DNA from: Intestinimonas massiliensis (ex Afouda et al. 2020)
GTDB lineage: Bacteria > Bacillota > Clostridia > Oscillospirales > Oscillospiraceae
Direction: 5' to 3'
Assembly (NCBI RefSeq): GCF_900626285.1
Contig: NZ_LR131147.1
Location: 3,085,388-3,149,387 of the forward strand
DNA: 64,000 nt
This document shows, one piece after another, positions 43,304-53,531 of this stretch. Each line of letters opens with the position of its first letter. Within the stretch, counting starts at the first letter, position 1. The notes below the pieces were generated by a model. That model had not been told where the DNA came from. It was given only the letters and a program-made list of their open reading frames with translations, and made no database searches. The position numbers and the translations under genes are program-made.

Positions 43304-43387
43304 AGTGATTCTCCTCTCTTTTTCGGTTCTATCAAATACCGGCCGGATATGCCGGTACTGGATACCATGCCGTGGAGGGCGGGGGGA

Positions 43388-44524
43388 TCAGTCCTCGAAG
43401 TTGGCGTGGACCGTCATGGTCCCGTCCCGCAGCATACACCTGCCCATGGCGTAGACGGTCTGAATGTTCAGATCCCCGTCCAGCAGCACGATGTCCGCGT
43501 CGGAGCCGGCGGCCAGACAGCCCTTGGCCGGATAGAGCTTCAGCGCCCTGGCCACGTTCTCGGTGGCGGGGGTGATGGCCTTTTCCAGGGGGCAGTGCTG
43601 CATCCGGACCATGGCCCGCACCGTCTCGTGGAGGGCCTGGATGCTGGCGGCGCCGATGCCGATCATCTCCTTCTTCTCGTTCCAGATGGGCAGGCTGCCG
43701 TTGCTGTCGGTGCTGATGGTCACCAGCCCGTCCGGAGCCTCCTCCATGGCCCGGACCAGCAGGGCGGTGCGGTTGAACATATCCTCGGGGTCGCAGGTGA
43801 AGTCGATGTAGCCGCCCAGCCTGGCAAAGCGGATGGCGGCGTCGTACTTGGCGGCCAGATGGGTGGGCCGGAAGTTCCAGATGGGGATCTCGGTGTGCTC
43901 CACAATGTCGAACAGCATGTCCAGCTGGGCCTTGCCGCTGCCGGTATGCAGGTGGACGATGCCCGGCTTGCCGGACAGCATCCCCGCCACCCGGGCGTCG
44001 GAGGCCAGCTTGATCAGGGATTCCCTGGTCATGTTGCTGGAGCGGTGGTCGGAAATGGCGATCTTGACGCCGATGATCTCCTCCACGAACACGATGTCGT
44101 CCATCACGCTGCCGGTGAGGGTGGGGGAGGGATAGTTGTAGTTGCCCGTCAGGCAGTAGGCGGTCAGGCCGAACTCCCGCAGGGCCTTGGTCTTGGCCAC
44201 CAGATTGGCCACGCTGCGGGTGGTGCCGTCCGTCCCCAGCAGGCCCACCAGAGTGGTCACTCCCGCCTTCACCGGGGCGCTGAACTTCAGGGGCGGCACC
44301 TGGGTGATAAAGCTGCCCTCCCCGCCGCCGCCGGTGACGTGGACGTGCTGGTCGATGTAGCCGGGAATGGCGGTCATCCCCTTGCCGTCCGACACCTCCA
44401 GGCCGCTGTAGTCGCACTGGACGCGGTCGGCAATCGCCTCGATCTGGCTGCCGGCAATCAGGATCTCGCTGGGCCGCCAGGCCCCGTCCCGGTAGACTTT
44501 TACGTTTCGAATCAGCTGAATCAT
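43388..44524 (-). CDS. iadA: Isoaspartyl (beta-aspartyl) dipeptidase
   Basis: A 378-residue amidohydrolase-superfamily peptidase that hydrolyses beta-aspartyl dipeptides to aspartate and another amino acid. Compared with E. coli IadA the binuclear-metal residues are in order: His60 and His62 (QHVHVTGGGGEG), bridging carboxylated Lys154, His191 (VHLHTGSGK), His222 and catalytic Asp273 (STDSNGS). The start is placed at ATG 44524, after AAAGGAG; the longer frame to 44590 would overlap a promoter-like region. Downstream of it is the YfcC transporter, upstream the racemase and aspartase, which would consume the aspartate. Confidence 0.92.
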   Translation of the reverse strand: MIQLIRNVKVYRDGAWRPSEILIAGSQIEAIADRVQCDYSGLEVSDGKGMTAIPGYIDQHVHVTGGGGEGSFITQVPPLKFSAPVKAGVTTLVGLLGTDGTTRSVANLVAKTKALREFGLTAYCLTGNYNYPSPTLTGSVMDDIVFVEEIIGVKIAISDHRSSNMTRESLIKLASDARVAGMLSGKPGIVHLHTGSGKAQLDMLFDIVEHTEIPIWNFRPTHLAAKYDAAIRFARLGGYIDFTCDPEDMFNRTALLVRAMEEAPDGLVTISTDSNGSLPIWNEKKEMIGIGAASIQALHETVRAMVRMQHCPLEKAITPATENVARALKLYPAKGCLAAGSDADIVLLDGDLNIQTVYAMGRCMLRDGTMTVHANFED

Positions 44525-44546
44525 GGTGCTTCCGTCTCCTTTCCGC

Positions 44547-44575
44547 CGGACGGGCTTGAGATGGGTTCCCGTCCG
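44547..44575 (-). promoter_or_regulatory. Leader hairpin/palindrome CGGACGGG...CCCGTCCG before iadA
   Basis: A perfect 8-bp inverted repeat with a 13-nt loop lies between the predicted internal promoter and the iadA ribosome site. It may be an operator or a 5' mRNA hairpin. Confidence 0.5.
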
Positions 44576-44585
44576 CACAGACCCT

Positions 44586-44614
44586 ATCATACAGGAAATG
44601 GGGCCCGCTGAAAA
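44586..44614 (-). promoter_or_regulatory. Internal promoter candidate for iadA-transporter-hydrolase
   Basis: Minus-strand TTTTCA (44609-44614), 17-bp spacer, TATGAT (44586-44591), in the 94-bp gap after the racemase gene. It would let the last three genes be expressed without the sigma-54 promoter. Confidence 0.45.
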
Positions 44615-44618
44615 GCGT

Positions 44619-45311
44619 TCAGGCGATGAGGGGCGCCTGGCAGGCCCGGATGGCCGCCCGGGCCAGCACCAGCGTGGGGTCGATGGCCGGTCCCTCCAGC
44701 CCGTACTGCCGGAACGCCACCGGCAGCTCGGTGCAGCCCAGGATGAAGGCCTGGGCGCCCCGCTGCCGCAGGCCGGCCAGCACCCGCCGGATCTCCTCCG
44801 TGGGGAATTGGGGCTGTCCGCCCTTCACCCCCCGGTAGATCAGATCCATCACCGCCCGCTGCCCGGCCTCGTCGGGCAGGAGCAGGGCGGGCCGGCCGGC
44901 AAAGGCCTTCTGATAGATCCCGCTGCGCACCGTCCCGTCGGTGGCCAGCAGCGCCACGGTGTCCAGCCCCGTCTGCCGCACGTGCTCCGCCGTCAGCCGG
45001 GGCATGTGGAGTACGGGAATGGTCACGGCGGCGGCCACATCGTCGTAAAAGTAGTGGGCGGTGTTGCAGGCGATGGCCAGCACATCCGCTCCGGCGGCCT
45101 GGAGCCGTCTGGCACTGGCGCACAGCTCCGGCCGGGGGTCCCGGCCCTCGTGGAGGATGGCCTCCGTCCGGTCGGGGATGGCGGTGTCGTTGTCCAGAAT
45201 GATGTGCAGGTGCTCCCCGTCGCTGTGGGCCCTGGTATTGCGGATGATCTTGTTGAACAGGTCCTCGGAGGCCAGCGGCCCCATCCCGCCGATAATGCCC
45301 AGTGTTTTCAT
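44619..45311 (-). CDS. Aspartate/glutamate racemase-family protein
   Basis: A 230-residue cofactor-independent racemase. The two catalytic cysteines are Cys82 (ACNTAH) and Cys193 (GCTELP), and the N-terminus GIIGGMGP is typical of aspartate racemases (YgeA/RacD type). It would interconvert D- and L-aspartate (or glutamate), feeding the L-form to the aspartase encoded 4 bp upstream. D-aspartate occurs in peptidoglycan cross-bridges and in aged proteins, which fits a salvage role (inference). Confidence 0.88.
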   Translation of the reverse strand: MKTLGIIGGMGPLASEDLFNKIIRNTRAHSDGEHLHIILDNDTAIPDRTEAILHEGRDPRPELCASARRLQAAGADVLAIACNTAHYFYDDVAAAVTIPVLHMPRLTAEHVRQTGLDTVALLATDGTVRSGIYQKAFAGRPALLLPDEAGQRAVMDLIYRGVKGGQPQFPTEEIRRVLAGLRQRGAQAFILGCTELPVAFRQYGLEGPAIDPTLVLARAAIRACQAPLIA

Positions 45312-45315
45312 GCGC

Positions 45316-46746
45316 TCACGCCTTTTCCAGCAGATGCTTGGCCGAGATCCCCGGCTCCGTCATGGAATAGGGGTCCAGGATCTGCTCCAGGGTGGCCTCG
45401 TCCAGAATGCCCTCCTGAAGGATCAGGCTCTTCACCGAGACGCCGGTCTGGATGGCCCGCTTGGCCAGGTCCGCCGCGGCGCTGTAGCCGATGTGGGGGC
45501 ACAGGGCGGTGATGATGCCCACGCTGTGGTCCACCATGTCCTTGCAGCGCTCGGCGTTGGCGGTGATGCCCACGATGCAGTGGTCGGTGAGGGTCTTCAC
45601 GGCGTAGGTGAGGAACTCCACGGCGTGGGTCAGGTTCCAGAAGATGATGGGCTCAAAGGCGTTGAGCTCCAGCTGACCGGCCTCGGCGGCCATGGTGATG
45701 GTCAGGTCGTTGCCCATCACGTTGAAGGCCACCTGGTTGACCACCTCCGGGATGACCGGGTTGACCTTGCCGGGCATGATGGAGGAGCCGTTCTGCCGTG
45801 GGGGCAGATTGATCTCCCCCAGGCCGCAGCGGGGGCCGGTGGACATGAGGCGCAGGTCGTTGCACATCTTGGACAGGTTCACCGCGCAGGTCTTGACGGC
45901 GCCGGACACGGCCACGAACTCGTCCAGGTTCTGGGTGGCATCGATCAGGTCAAAGGCCTGGACCAGGCGCAGGCCGGACACCTTGGACAGGTTGGGGACG
46001 ATGCGGCGCAGATATTCCTCGTCGGCGTTGATGCCGGTGCCGATGGCGGTGCCGCCCATGTTCAGGCAGCGCATCTCGTCCTGGGCCCGCACCAGACGCG
46101 TGATGTCCCGGCGGATGGCCTCGCTGTAGGCCCGGAACTCCTGCCCCAGCCGGATGGGCACCGCGTCCTGCATCTGGGTGCGGCCCATCTTGATGACGCC
46201 GTCGAATTCCTCCGCCTTTCGGGTCAGGGCCTGATACAGCCGCTCCAGCTGGATCTGGGCCCGGATCAGCAGCTTGAGCACCGCCATCTTGCCCGCCGAG
46301 GGAAACACATCGTTGGTGGACTGGCCGTAGTTGACGTGGTCGTTGGGGTTGACCAGCGTGTAGTCCCCCTTCTCGCCCCCCAGCAGCTCAATGGCCCGGT
46401 TGGCGATGACCTCGTTGGCGTTCATGTTCAGGCTGGTGCCCGCGCCGCCCTGGATGGGGTCCACGATAAATTCCTCGTGGAGCTTGCCTTCGGCGATCTC
46501 CTCGCAGGCCTTTACGATGGCGTCGGCCACCCGCTTGTCCAGCAGGCCGATCTCATAGTTGGTGATGGCGGACGCCTTCTTGATCTCCGCGATGGAGTTG
46601 ATGATCTCCGGGTGCATGGACAGACCGGTGATATGGAAATTCTCCGCGGCACGCAGGGACTGCACCCCATAATAGACGTCCTTGGGCAGGGTGCGCTCCC
46701 CGATGGAATCGTGCTCGGAGCGGTACTTGCTCTCTTTCTGATTCAT
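45316..46746 (-). CDS. aspA: Aspartate ammonia-lyase (aspartase)
   Basis: A 476-residue member of the aspartase/fumarase superfamily; deaminates L-aspartate to fumarate and ammonia. The signature GSSIMPGKVNP is present together with the fumarase/aspartase-type GQSTNDVFPS and TAIGTGIN segments. Sequence details (YRSEHDSIGERTLP at the start, VIPEVVNQVAFNVMGND after the signature) favour aspartase over fumarase, and a separate fumarase is encoded nearby. ATG 46746 gives the usual length; an in-frame GTG at 46782 overlaps the lysA stop and is an alternative, because the AAAGGA site lies rather far upstream of 46746. Confidence 0.92.
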   Translation of the reverse strand: MNQKESKYRSEHDSIGERTLPKDVYYGVQSLRAAENFHITGLSMHPEIINSIAEIKKASAITNYEIGLLDKRVADAIVKACEEIAEGKLHEEFIVDPIQGGAGTSLNMNANEVIANRAIELLGGEKGDYTLVNPNDHVNYGQSTNDVFPSAGKMAVLKLLIRAQIQLERLYQALTRKAEEFDGVIKMGRTQMQDAVPIRLGQEFRAYSEAIRRDITRLVRAQDEMRCLNMGGTAIGTGINADEEYLRRIVPNLSKVSGLRLVQAFDLIDATQNLDEFVAVSGAVKTCAVNLSKMCNDLRLMSTGPRCGLGEINLPPRQNGSSIMPGKVNPVIPEVVNQVAFNVMGNDLTITMAAEAGQLELNAFEPIIFWNLTHAVEFLTYAVKTLTDHCIVGITANAERCKDMVDHSVGIITALCPHIGYSAAADLAKRAIQTGVSVKSLILQEGILDEATLEQILDPYSMTEPGISAKHLLEKA

Positions 46747-46778
46747 GGTCCTGTCGCCACATTCCTTTCTCTCCCCTG

Positions 46779-48071
46779 TCACTCCAGAGACGGGGGAATC
46801 AGCTGATTGCGGATGATGTCGGCATAGCTCTGCCGCCGGACCATCAGCTCGTCCGTCCCGCCGTGGACCAGCACCACCGCCGGGACCGGATTGTTGTTGT
46901 AGTTGCTGGCCATGGCGTAGCCGTAAGCGCCCGTGCAGAACAGGGCGAAAATATCCCCCCGCTCCGCCGGCGGCAGGGACAGGTCCCGGACCAGCACGTC
47001 TCCCGCCTCACAGCACTTTCCGCATACCGTCACCGTCTCCCGGTCCGCCCGGTCCATCTTGTTGGCCAGCACGCCCCGGTAGACCGCCTGGTAGAGGGCG
47101 GGACGGATGTTGTCCGACATGCCGCCGTCCACGCAGACATATTTCCGCACACCCCTGATCTCCTTGATCTCGCCCACGCTGTACAGGGTCATGCCCGCGT
47201 CGCCCACAATGCTCCGGCCGGGCTCGATGACCACCGCCGGACGGGGCAGCCCCCACCGGTCAAAGCGGTCTGCAATGCGCTCCAGCATGGGGTCCAGATA
47301 GTACCGGAAGGGCTTCCGCTCCTCGCTGGTGTAAGTAATGCCGAAACCGCCGCCCAGGTTGAGCTCGGTCACCGCAACCCCAAAGCGTTCCCTGACCTGG
47401 CCCACCACCTCCAGCATGGCCTCGACGGCCTGGATGTAGGGTCCCCGGTCAAACAGCTGGGAACCGATGTGGAAATGGAAGCCCAGGAAGTCCACGTGGG
47501 GCGCCGCCAGGGCCCGCTCCACGGCGGGATAGAGCACATCCTCATCCAGCGGGAAACCGAATTTGGAATCCTTCTTCCCGGTGACGATATAGTCATGGCT
47601 GTCCGCCCTGACCCCCGGGGTGATCCGGTACAGGACGCTGACCCGCTTGTCCAGGGCCGTGCAGAGCTTCTCGATCATGTCCAGCTCTTCCGCGCCGTCC
47701 ACGATGATCCGGCCTACCCCACGGGACACCGCCAGCTCCAGCTCCTGCAGCAGTTTGTTGTTGCCGTTGAACTCGATCCGCTCCGGCGGAAATCCGGCGG
47801 TCAAGGCGGTATAGAGCTCGCCCCCCGACACCACATCAATGCACATCCCCGCCCGCTGGGCCAGCCGGCACATGCCCAGCGAACAGAAGGCCTTGGCCGC
47901 ATAGGCCACCCGGCTTCCCGGCCAGCGGTCCAGGAAATCCCGCCGCAGCTCGTCAAAATGGGCCTGGATCACGGATTCAGAATAGACATAAAGCGGGGTC
48001 CCGTATTTCCTGGCCAGCTCCGTAACATCACAGCCGTCGAAAAACAGCTTTCCTTGTTTCGTCTCTACCAT
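46779..48071 (-). CDS. lysA: Diaminopimelate decarboxylase (PLP, fold III)
   Basis: A 430-residue PLP-dependent decarboxylase converting meso-diaminopimelate to L-lysine. The PLP lysine is Lys60 (VAYAAKAF); HFHIGSQ, GGGFGI and EPGRSIVGDAG are the phosphate-binding segments, and GKCCEAGDVL supplies the substrate Cys near the C-terminus. ATG 48071 follows AAGGAGG; the frame extends upstream to 48248 but without family similarity. It is unusual to find lysA as first gene of a catabolic, apparently sigma-54-controlled operon; either lysine production or diaminopimelate salvage is linked to the pathway, or the enzyme acts on a related diamino acid. Confidence 0.9.
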   Translation of the reverse strand: MVETKQGKLFFDGCDVTELARKYGTPLYVYSESVIQAHFDELRRDFLDRWPGSRVAYAAKAFCSLGMCRLAQRAGMCIDVVSGGELYTALTAGFPPERIEFNGNNKLLQELELAVSRGVGRIIVDGAEELDMIEKLCTALDKRVSVLYRITPGVRADSHDYIVTGKKDSKFGFPLDEDVLYPAVERALAAPHVDFLGFHFHIGSQLFDRGPYIQAVEAMLEVVGQVRERFGVAVTELNLGGGFGITYTSEERKPFRYYLDPMLERIADRFDRWGLPRPAVVIEPGRSIVGDAGMTLYSVGEIKEIRGVRKYVCVDGGMSDNIRPALYQAVYRGVLANKMDRADRETVTVCGKCCEAGDVLVRDLSLPPAERGDIFALFCTGAYGYAMASNYNNNPVPAVVLVHGGTDELMVRRQSYADIIRNQLIPPSLE

Positions 48072-48108
48072 GTGTCCAGACCTCCTTGTCGGTGTCACTC
48101 TCATAGTG

Positions 48109-48125
48109 TGCATTCCGGATGCCAA
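48109..48125 (-). promoter_or_regulatory. Sigma-54 (-24/-12) promoter of the lysA-aspA operon
   Basis: Minus strand TTGGCATCCGGAATGCA: the GG and GC are exactly 10 bp apart, and it matches the consensus TTGGCA and TGCA ends. The transcript would start near 48098, about 27 nt before the lysA ATG. I found no competing sigma-A promoter there. Confidence 0.75.
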
Positions 48126-48201
48126 CTTCCCGAAAAACGGGCAAAGCCCTGCGCACCCGGACCTCTGAGCCCTTCCGTCTTTGGAGACCGCGCCCCAAAA
48201 G

Positions 48202-48245
48202 TCCGCATTTCCGGAAAACAAATCCGTTTTGTCCGAAAATTCGGA
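48202..48245. promoter_or_regulatory. Paired TCCG-N6-CGGA sites, candidate activator-binding enhancer
   Basis: Two dyads, 48202-48215 and 48232-48245, have centres 30 bp apart (about three helical turns), 105-140 bp upstream of the lysA start site. The second extends to an 8-bp arm palindrome TGTCCGAA-AA-TTCGGACA (48230-48247). This is the spacing of sigma-54 enhancer sites. The rest of the 333-bp gap 48072-48404 is A/T-rich leader and promoter sequence with no gene. Confidence 0.7.
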
Positions 48246-48341
48246 CACATCCTTTCAAGAGAAAAAAATACATTATTTTCGCTCAAGACATATATTTTTT
48301 GAAATTTTCAAATTAAGATAGTTTCTCAGTGATGATTGGTG

Positions 48342-48382
48342 TATAATGGGCCTTGCGTAGCATCCCGCCCGGCTCCGGGCGG
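48342..48382 (+). promoter_or_regulatory. fumC promoter region and leader hairpin
   Basis: TATAAT at 48342-48347 lacks a good -35. Overlapping it, TGG...TAGCA (48347-48362) has the GG-N10-GC spacing of a weak sigma-54 promoter. A CCGCCCGG/CCGGGCGG hairpin (48365-48382) precedes the AAAGGAGAGG ribosome site. Which sigma factor is used is unclear. Confidence 0.45.
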
Positions 48383-48404
48383 AAAAAGGAGAGGATGAAC
48401 ACAC

Positions 48405-49769
<1,365 letters not shown>

Positions 49770-49790
49770 GGATAGAAAGAAGGAATGAAA

Positions 49791-50960
<1,170 letters not shown>

Positions 50961-50999
50961 CCAAACAATTCTATTCAGAAGGAAAGGAAGCGTTGAACT

Positions 51000-53483
51000 G
51001 TGAATCACAACTCTCTGTTCAGGCGTGCAGGAGCGATTCTCTGCACCGCGGCGCTTATCCTGTCCCTGGCGCCGGCGACCCTGGCGGCGGGCTCCTCCCC
51101 CGCCGTCAGCAGCAACATCAACAAGGAGGACTACACCACCTGGAGCAAGCCGGTGACCTCCTACCTCTATGAGAACGGAACCGGCGGCCTCACCCGGGTG
51201 GAGTACACCGGCGGCCAGGTGGTGGTGGAGAACTACAGCTCCTCCTTCGCCTTCCTGGACAGCCGGGCCATCCAGCCGGAGCTGCCCGTCTGGGGCGGCT
51301 TCTTCGCCGGGGAGAACTACAATTTCCTGATCTTCGGCCAGCAGAACACCGCCGAGAGCGACAGCGCCGAGGTCATCCGGGTGGTGAAGTACGACAAGAA
51401 CTGGAACCGGCTGGGCGCGGCCAGCCTGAAGGGGGCCAATACCACGGTGCCTTTCGACGCCGGTTCCCTGCGGTGCGACGAGTACGGCGGCTATCTGTAC
51501 ATCCGCACCAGCCACGAGATGTACACCAGCAGCGACGGGCTCAACCACCAGGCCAACCTGACCATGGCGGTGCGCCAGAGCGACATGACCATCACCGACT
51601 CCTTCTGCAAGGTGATGAACATCAGCTACGGCTATGTCAGCCACTCCTTCAACCAGTTCCTCCTGGTGGATGAGGACGGCAAGATCATCGCCCTGGACCA
51701 CGGGGACGCCTATCCCAGAAGCGCGGTGCTGACGGGCTACTACTCCAACGCCTCCACCGGCAGGTTCTCCGGCAGCGGCTACAACTGGTGCTGGAACATG
51801 GACCTGATGAAGTTCGCCGGGAGCGTCGGCGACAACACCACCGGCGCCTCGGTGGGCGGCCTGGCGGAGACCGCCAACGGCTATGTGATGGCCTTTAACT
51901 ACGACGGCGCGGGCGGCAGAGGCGACCGGTCCGTGTACTTCCAGTACATGGACAAGGCCACCGGGAAGGGCCGCCAGTATCAGATCACCTCCTCCGGCGG
52001 CAGCACCACCCCCGTGCTGGCCCCCACGGGGTCGGGCGGCGGCTACCTGCTGTGGAACGGCAAGAGCGGCTATACCGTCAGCGACACGCTGTACTATCTG
52101 CCCTACGGTTCGGACGGGGTCCCCGGCGCCACCCAGACCGCCAATGCCCCCCTGTCCGACTGCCAGCCCATCCCCTACGGCGACGGGGTGGTGTGGTACG
52201 TGACGGAGAACTCCGTTCCCACGTTCTATACCCTGAACACCTCCGGGGTCACTGCCCATTCTCTGGGCGCCGCCCAGCCGGAGATCACCCCGACCCCCAG
52301 CGTGACACCCACACCTACTCCGACCCCAACGCCCACGCCGGAGCCCACCCCCGGCTCCTTCACCGATGTACCCGCCTCCGCCTGGTACGCGGACTACGTC
52401 AATACGGCGGCTGAGGCGGGCCTGATGAACGGCGTGGGGAACGGCAAGTTCAACCCCACCGGCATCATGAGCGTGGCGGAAGTGGTCACCCTCACCGCCC
52501 GGCTTCACGCCGAGCGCCACGGCACAACGGTACCTGCCGCCTCCGGGGCCTGGTATCAGGGGGCCTACGACTACTGTATCCGGAACGGCCTGTTCACCGC
52601 CTCCGAGGTGCCCCAGTCCATTCTGGAGCACACGGCAACCCGGTTCCAGATGGTGGACCTGATGGACCGGGCGGTGCCCGACAGCGAGAAGCAGCCCATC
52701 CGCACCGTGCCTGACGGGAGCGTGCCCGACCTGCGGGAGTCCGACCCCTACGGGGACGTGGTGTACCGCTGGTACCGGGCAGGCATCACCGAGGGGGACC
52801 AGAACCGCCGCTTCAACGGCAGCTCCCAGATCAGCCGCTCGGAGATCGCCACCATCCTGTGCCGCCTGGCGGGGCTGACCCCCCGGGTGGGATCGGACGC
52901 CCCGGAGCCGGGGGAGACCCCCGGCCAGAGCGGCAGCTATACCGCCCCGGAGCTGGCCTTTTCCCTTCCGGTGATGGCGCTGGAGGAGGGCCGCTCCATG
53001 CGGATCACCCTGCTGGACGCCCAACGCCACTCCATTACCGCCACCCAGGGCATCACCTGGACCAACGAGACGCCGGATATTCTGTCCTTTGACGAAAGGG
53101 ATTTCAGCATCCGCAGCCTGAGCGTGGGGACCGGCCGCCTCAGCGCCGCCTGGAATGGCCACACCGCCTCCATGACGGTCCATGTGGTTCCCAAGGGAGA
53201 ACAGCTGGCCCTGTCCGCCCTGGGGCTGTTTATCTCCCCCGGCGACCGGGCCTCCACCCAGCTCTATGTCTTTGACAGCACCCGGTATTACGGCCAGAAC
53301 TACACCATCCAGTGGAGTGTGGATCACCCGGAGATCCTCACGCTGGAGGAGACCACCATCAACGGAAACCCCGCCGTGCGCTTCACCGCCAACCGGTGCG
53401 GCGACGCGGTGATCACCTGCCGGGTGACCCTGCCCGACGGCAGCTCCACGGAGACCTACTGCTGCGTAGGCGTCCGGCCCTGA
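51000..53483 (+). CDS. Secreted SLH-domain surface protein with Ig-like C-terminus
   Basis: An 827-residue exported protein. GTG 51000 follows GGAAAGGAAG; the signal peptide (AGAILCTAALILSLAPATLAAG) is cleaved near 30. Residues about 35-430 form a WD/propeller-like or beta-rich unit of unknown function with Asp/Gly turns. A Thr-Pro linker (near 430-455) leads to S-layer-homology domains (about 455-635; FTDVPASAWYADYV) that would bind pyruvylated secondary wall polymer. An Ig-like (BIG2-type) domain (about 655-735) and a further beta domain end the protein. It is 39 bp after malic enzyme but functionally unrelated. No enzyme motif is visible. Confidence 0.85.
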   Translation: MNHNSLFRRAGAILCTAALILSLAPATLAAGSSPAVSSNINKEDYTTWSKPVTSYLYENGTGGLTRVEYTGGQVVVENYSSSFAFLDSRAIQPELPVWGGFFAGENYNFLIFGQQNTAESDSAEVIRVVKYDKNWNRLGAASLKGANTTVPFDAGSLRCDEYGGYLYIRTSHEMYTSSDGLNHQANLTMAVRQSDMTITDSFCKVMNISYGYVSHSFNQFLLVDEDGKIIALDHGDAYPRSAVLTGYYSNASTGRFSGSGYNWCWNMDLMKFAGSVGDNTTGASVGGLAETANGYVMAFNYDGAGGRGDRSVYFQYMDKATGKGRQYQITSSGGSTTPVLAPTGSGGGYLLWNGKSGYTVSDTLYYLPYGSDGVPGATQTANAPLSDCQPIPYGDGVVWYVTENSVPTFYTLNTSGVTAHSLGAAQPEITPTPSVTPTPTPTPTPTPEPTPGSFTDVPASAWYADYVNTAAEAGLMNGVGNGKFNPTGIMSVAEVVTLTARLHAERHGTTVPAASGAWYQGAYDYCIRNGLFTASEVPQSILEHTATRFQMVDLMDRAVPDSEKQPIRTVPDGSVPDLRESDPYGDVVYRWYRAGITEGDQNRRFNGSSQISRSEIATILCRLAGLTPRVGSDAPEPGETPGQSGSYTAPELAFSLPVMALEEGRSMRITLLDAQRHSITATQGITWTNETPDILSFDERDFSIRSLSVGTGRLSAAWNGHTASMTVHVVPKGEQLALSALGLFISPGDRASTQLYVFDSTRYYGQNYTIQWSVDHPEILTLEETTINGNPAVRFTANRCGDAVITCRVTLPDGSSTETYCCVGVRP

Positions 53484-53486
53484 ACC

Positions 53487-53522
53487 AAAAAATCCCCGGC
53501 GCATCAGCGCCGGGGATTTTTT
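53487..53522. terminator. Bidirectional intrinsic terminator between the two SLH genes
   Basis: A perfect 16-bp stem AAAAAATCCCCGGCGC/GCGCCGGGGATTTTTT with a 4-nt loop, ideal for both converging genes. Confidence 0.96.
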
Positions 53523-53531
53523 CTGCCGTTG

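Noticed and set aside
52290..52350. Tandem ACX/CCX repeats that could look like a CRISPR or microsatellite
   Set aside because: They encode the Thr-Pro linker of the SLH protein, in frame; no spacers are present.
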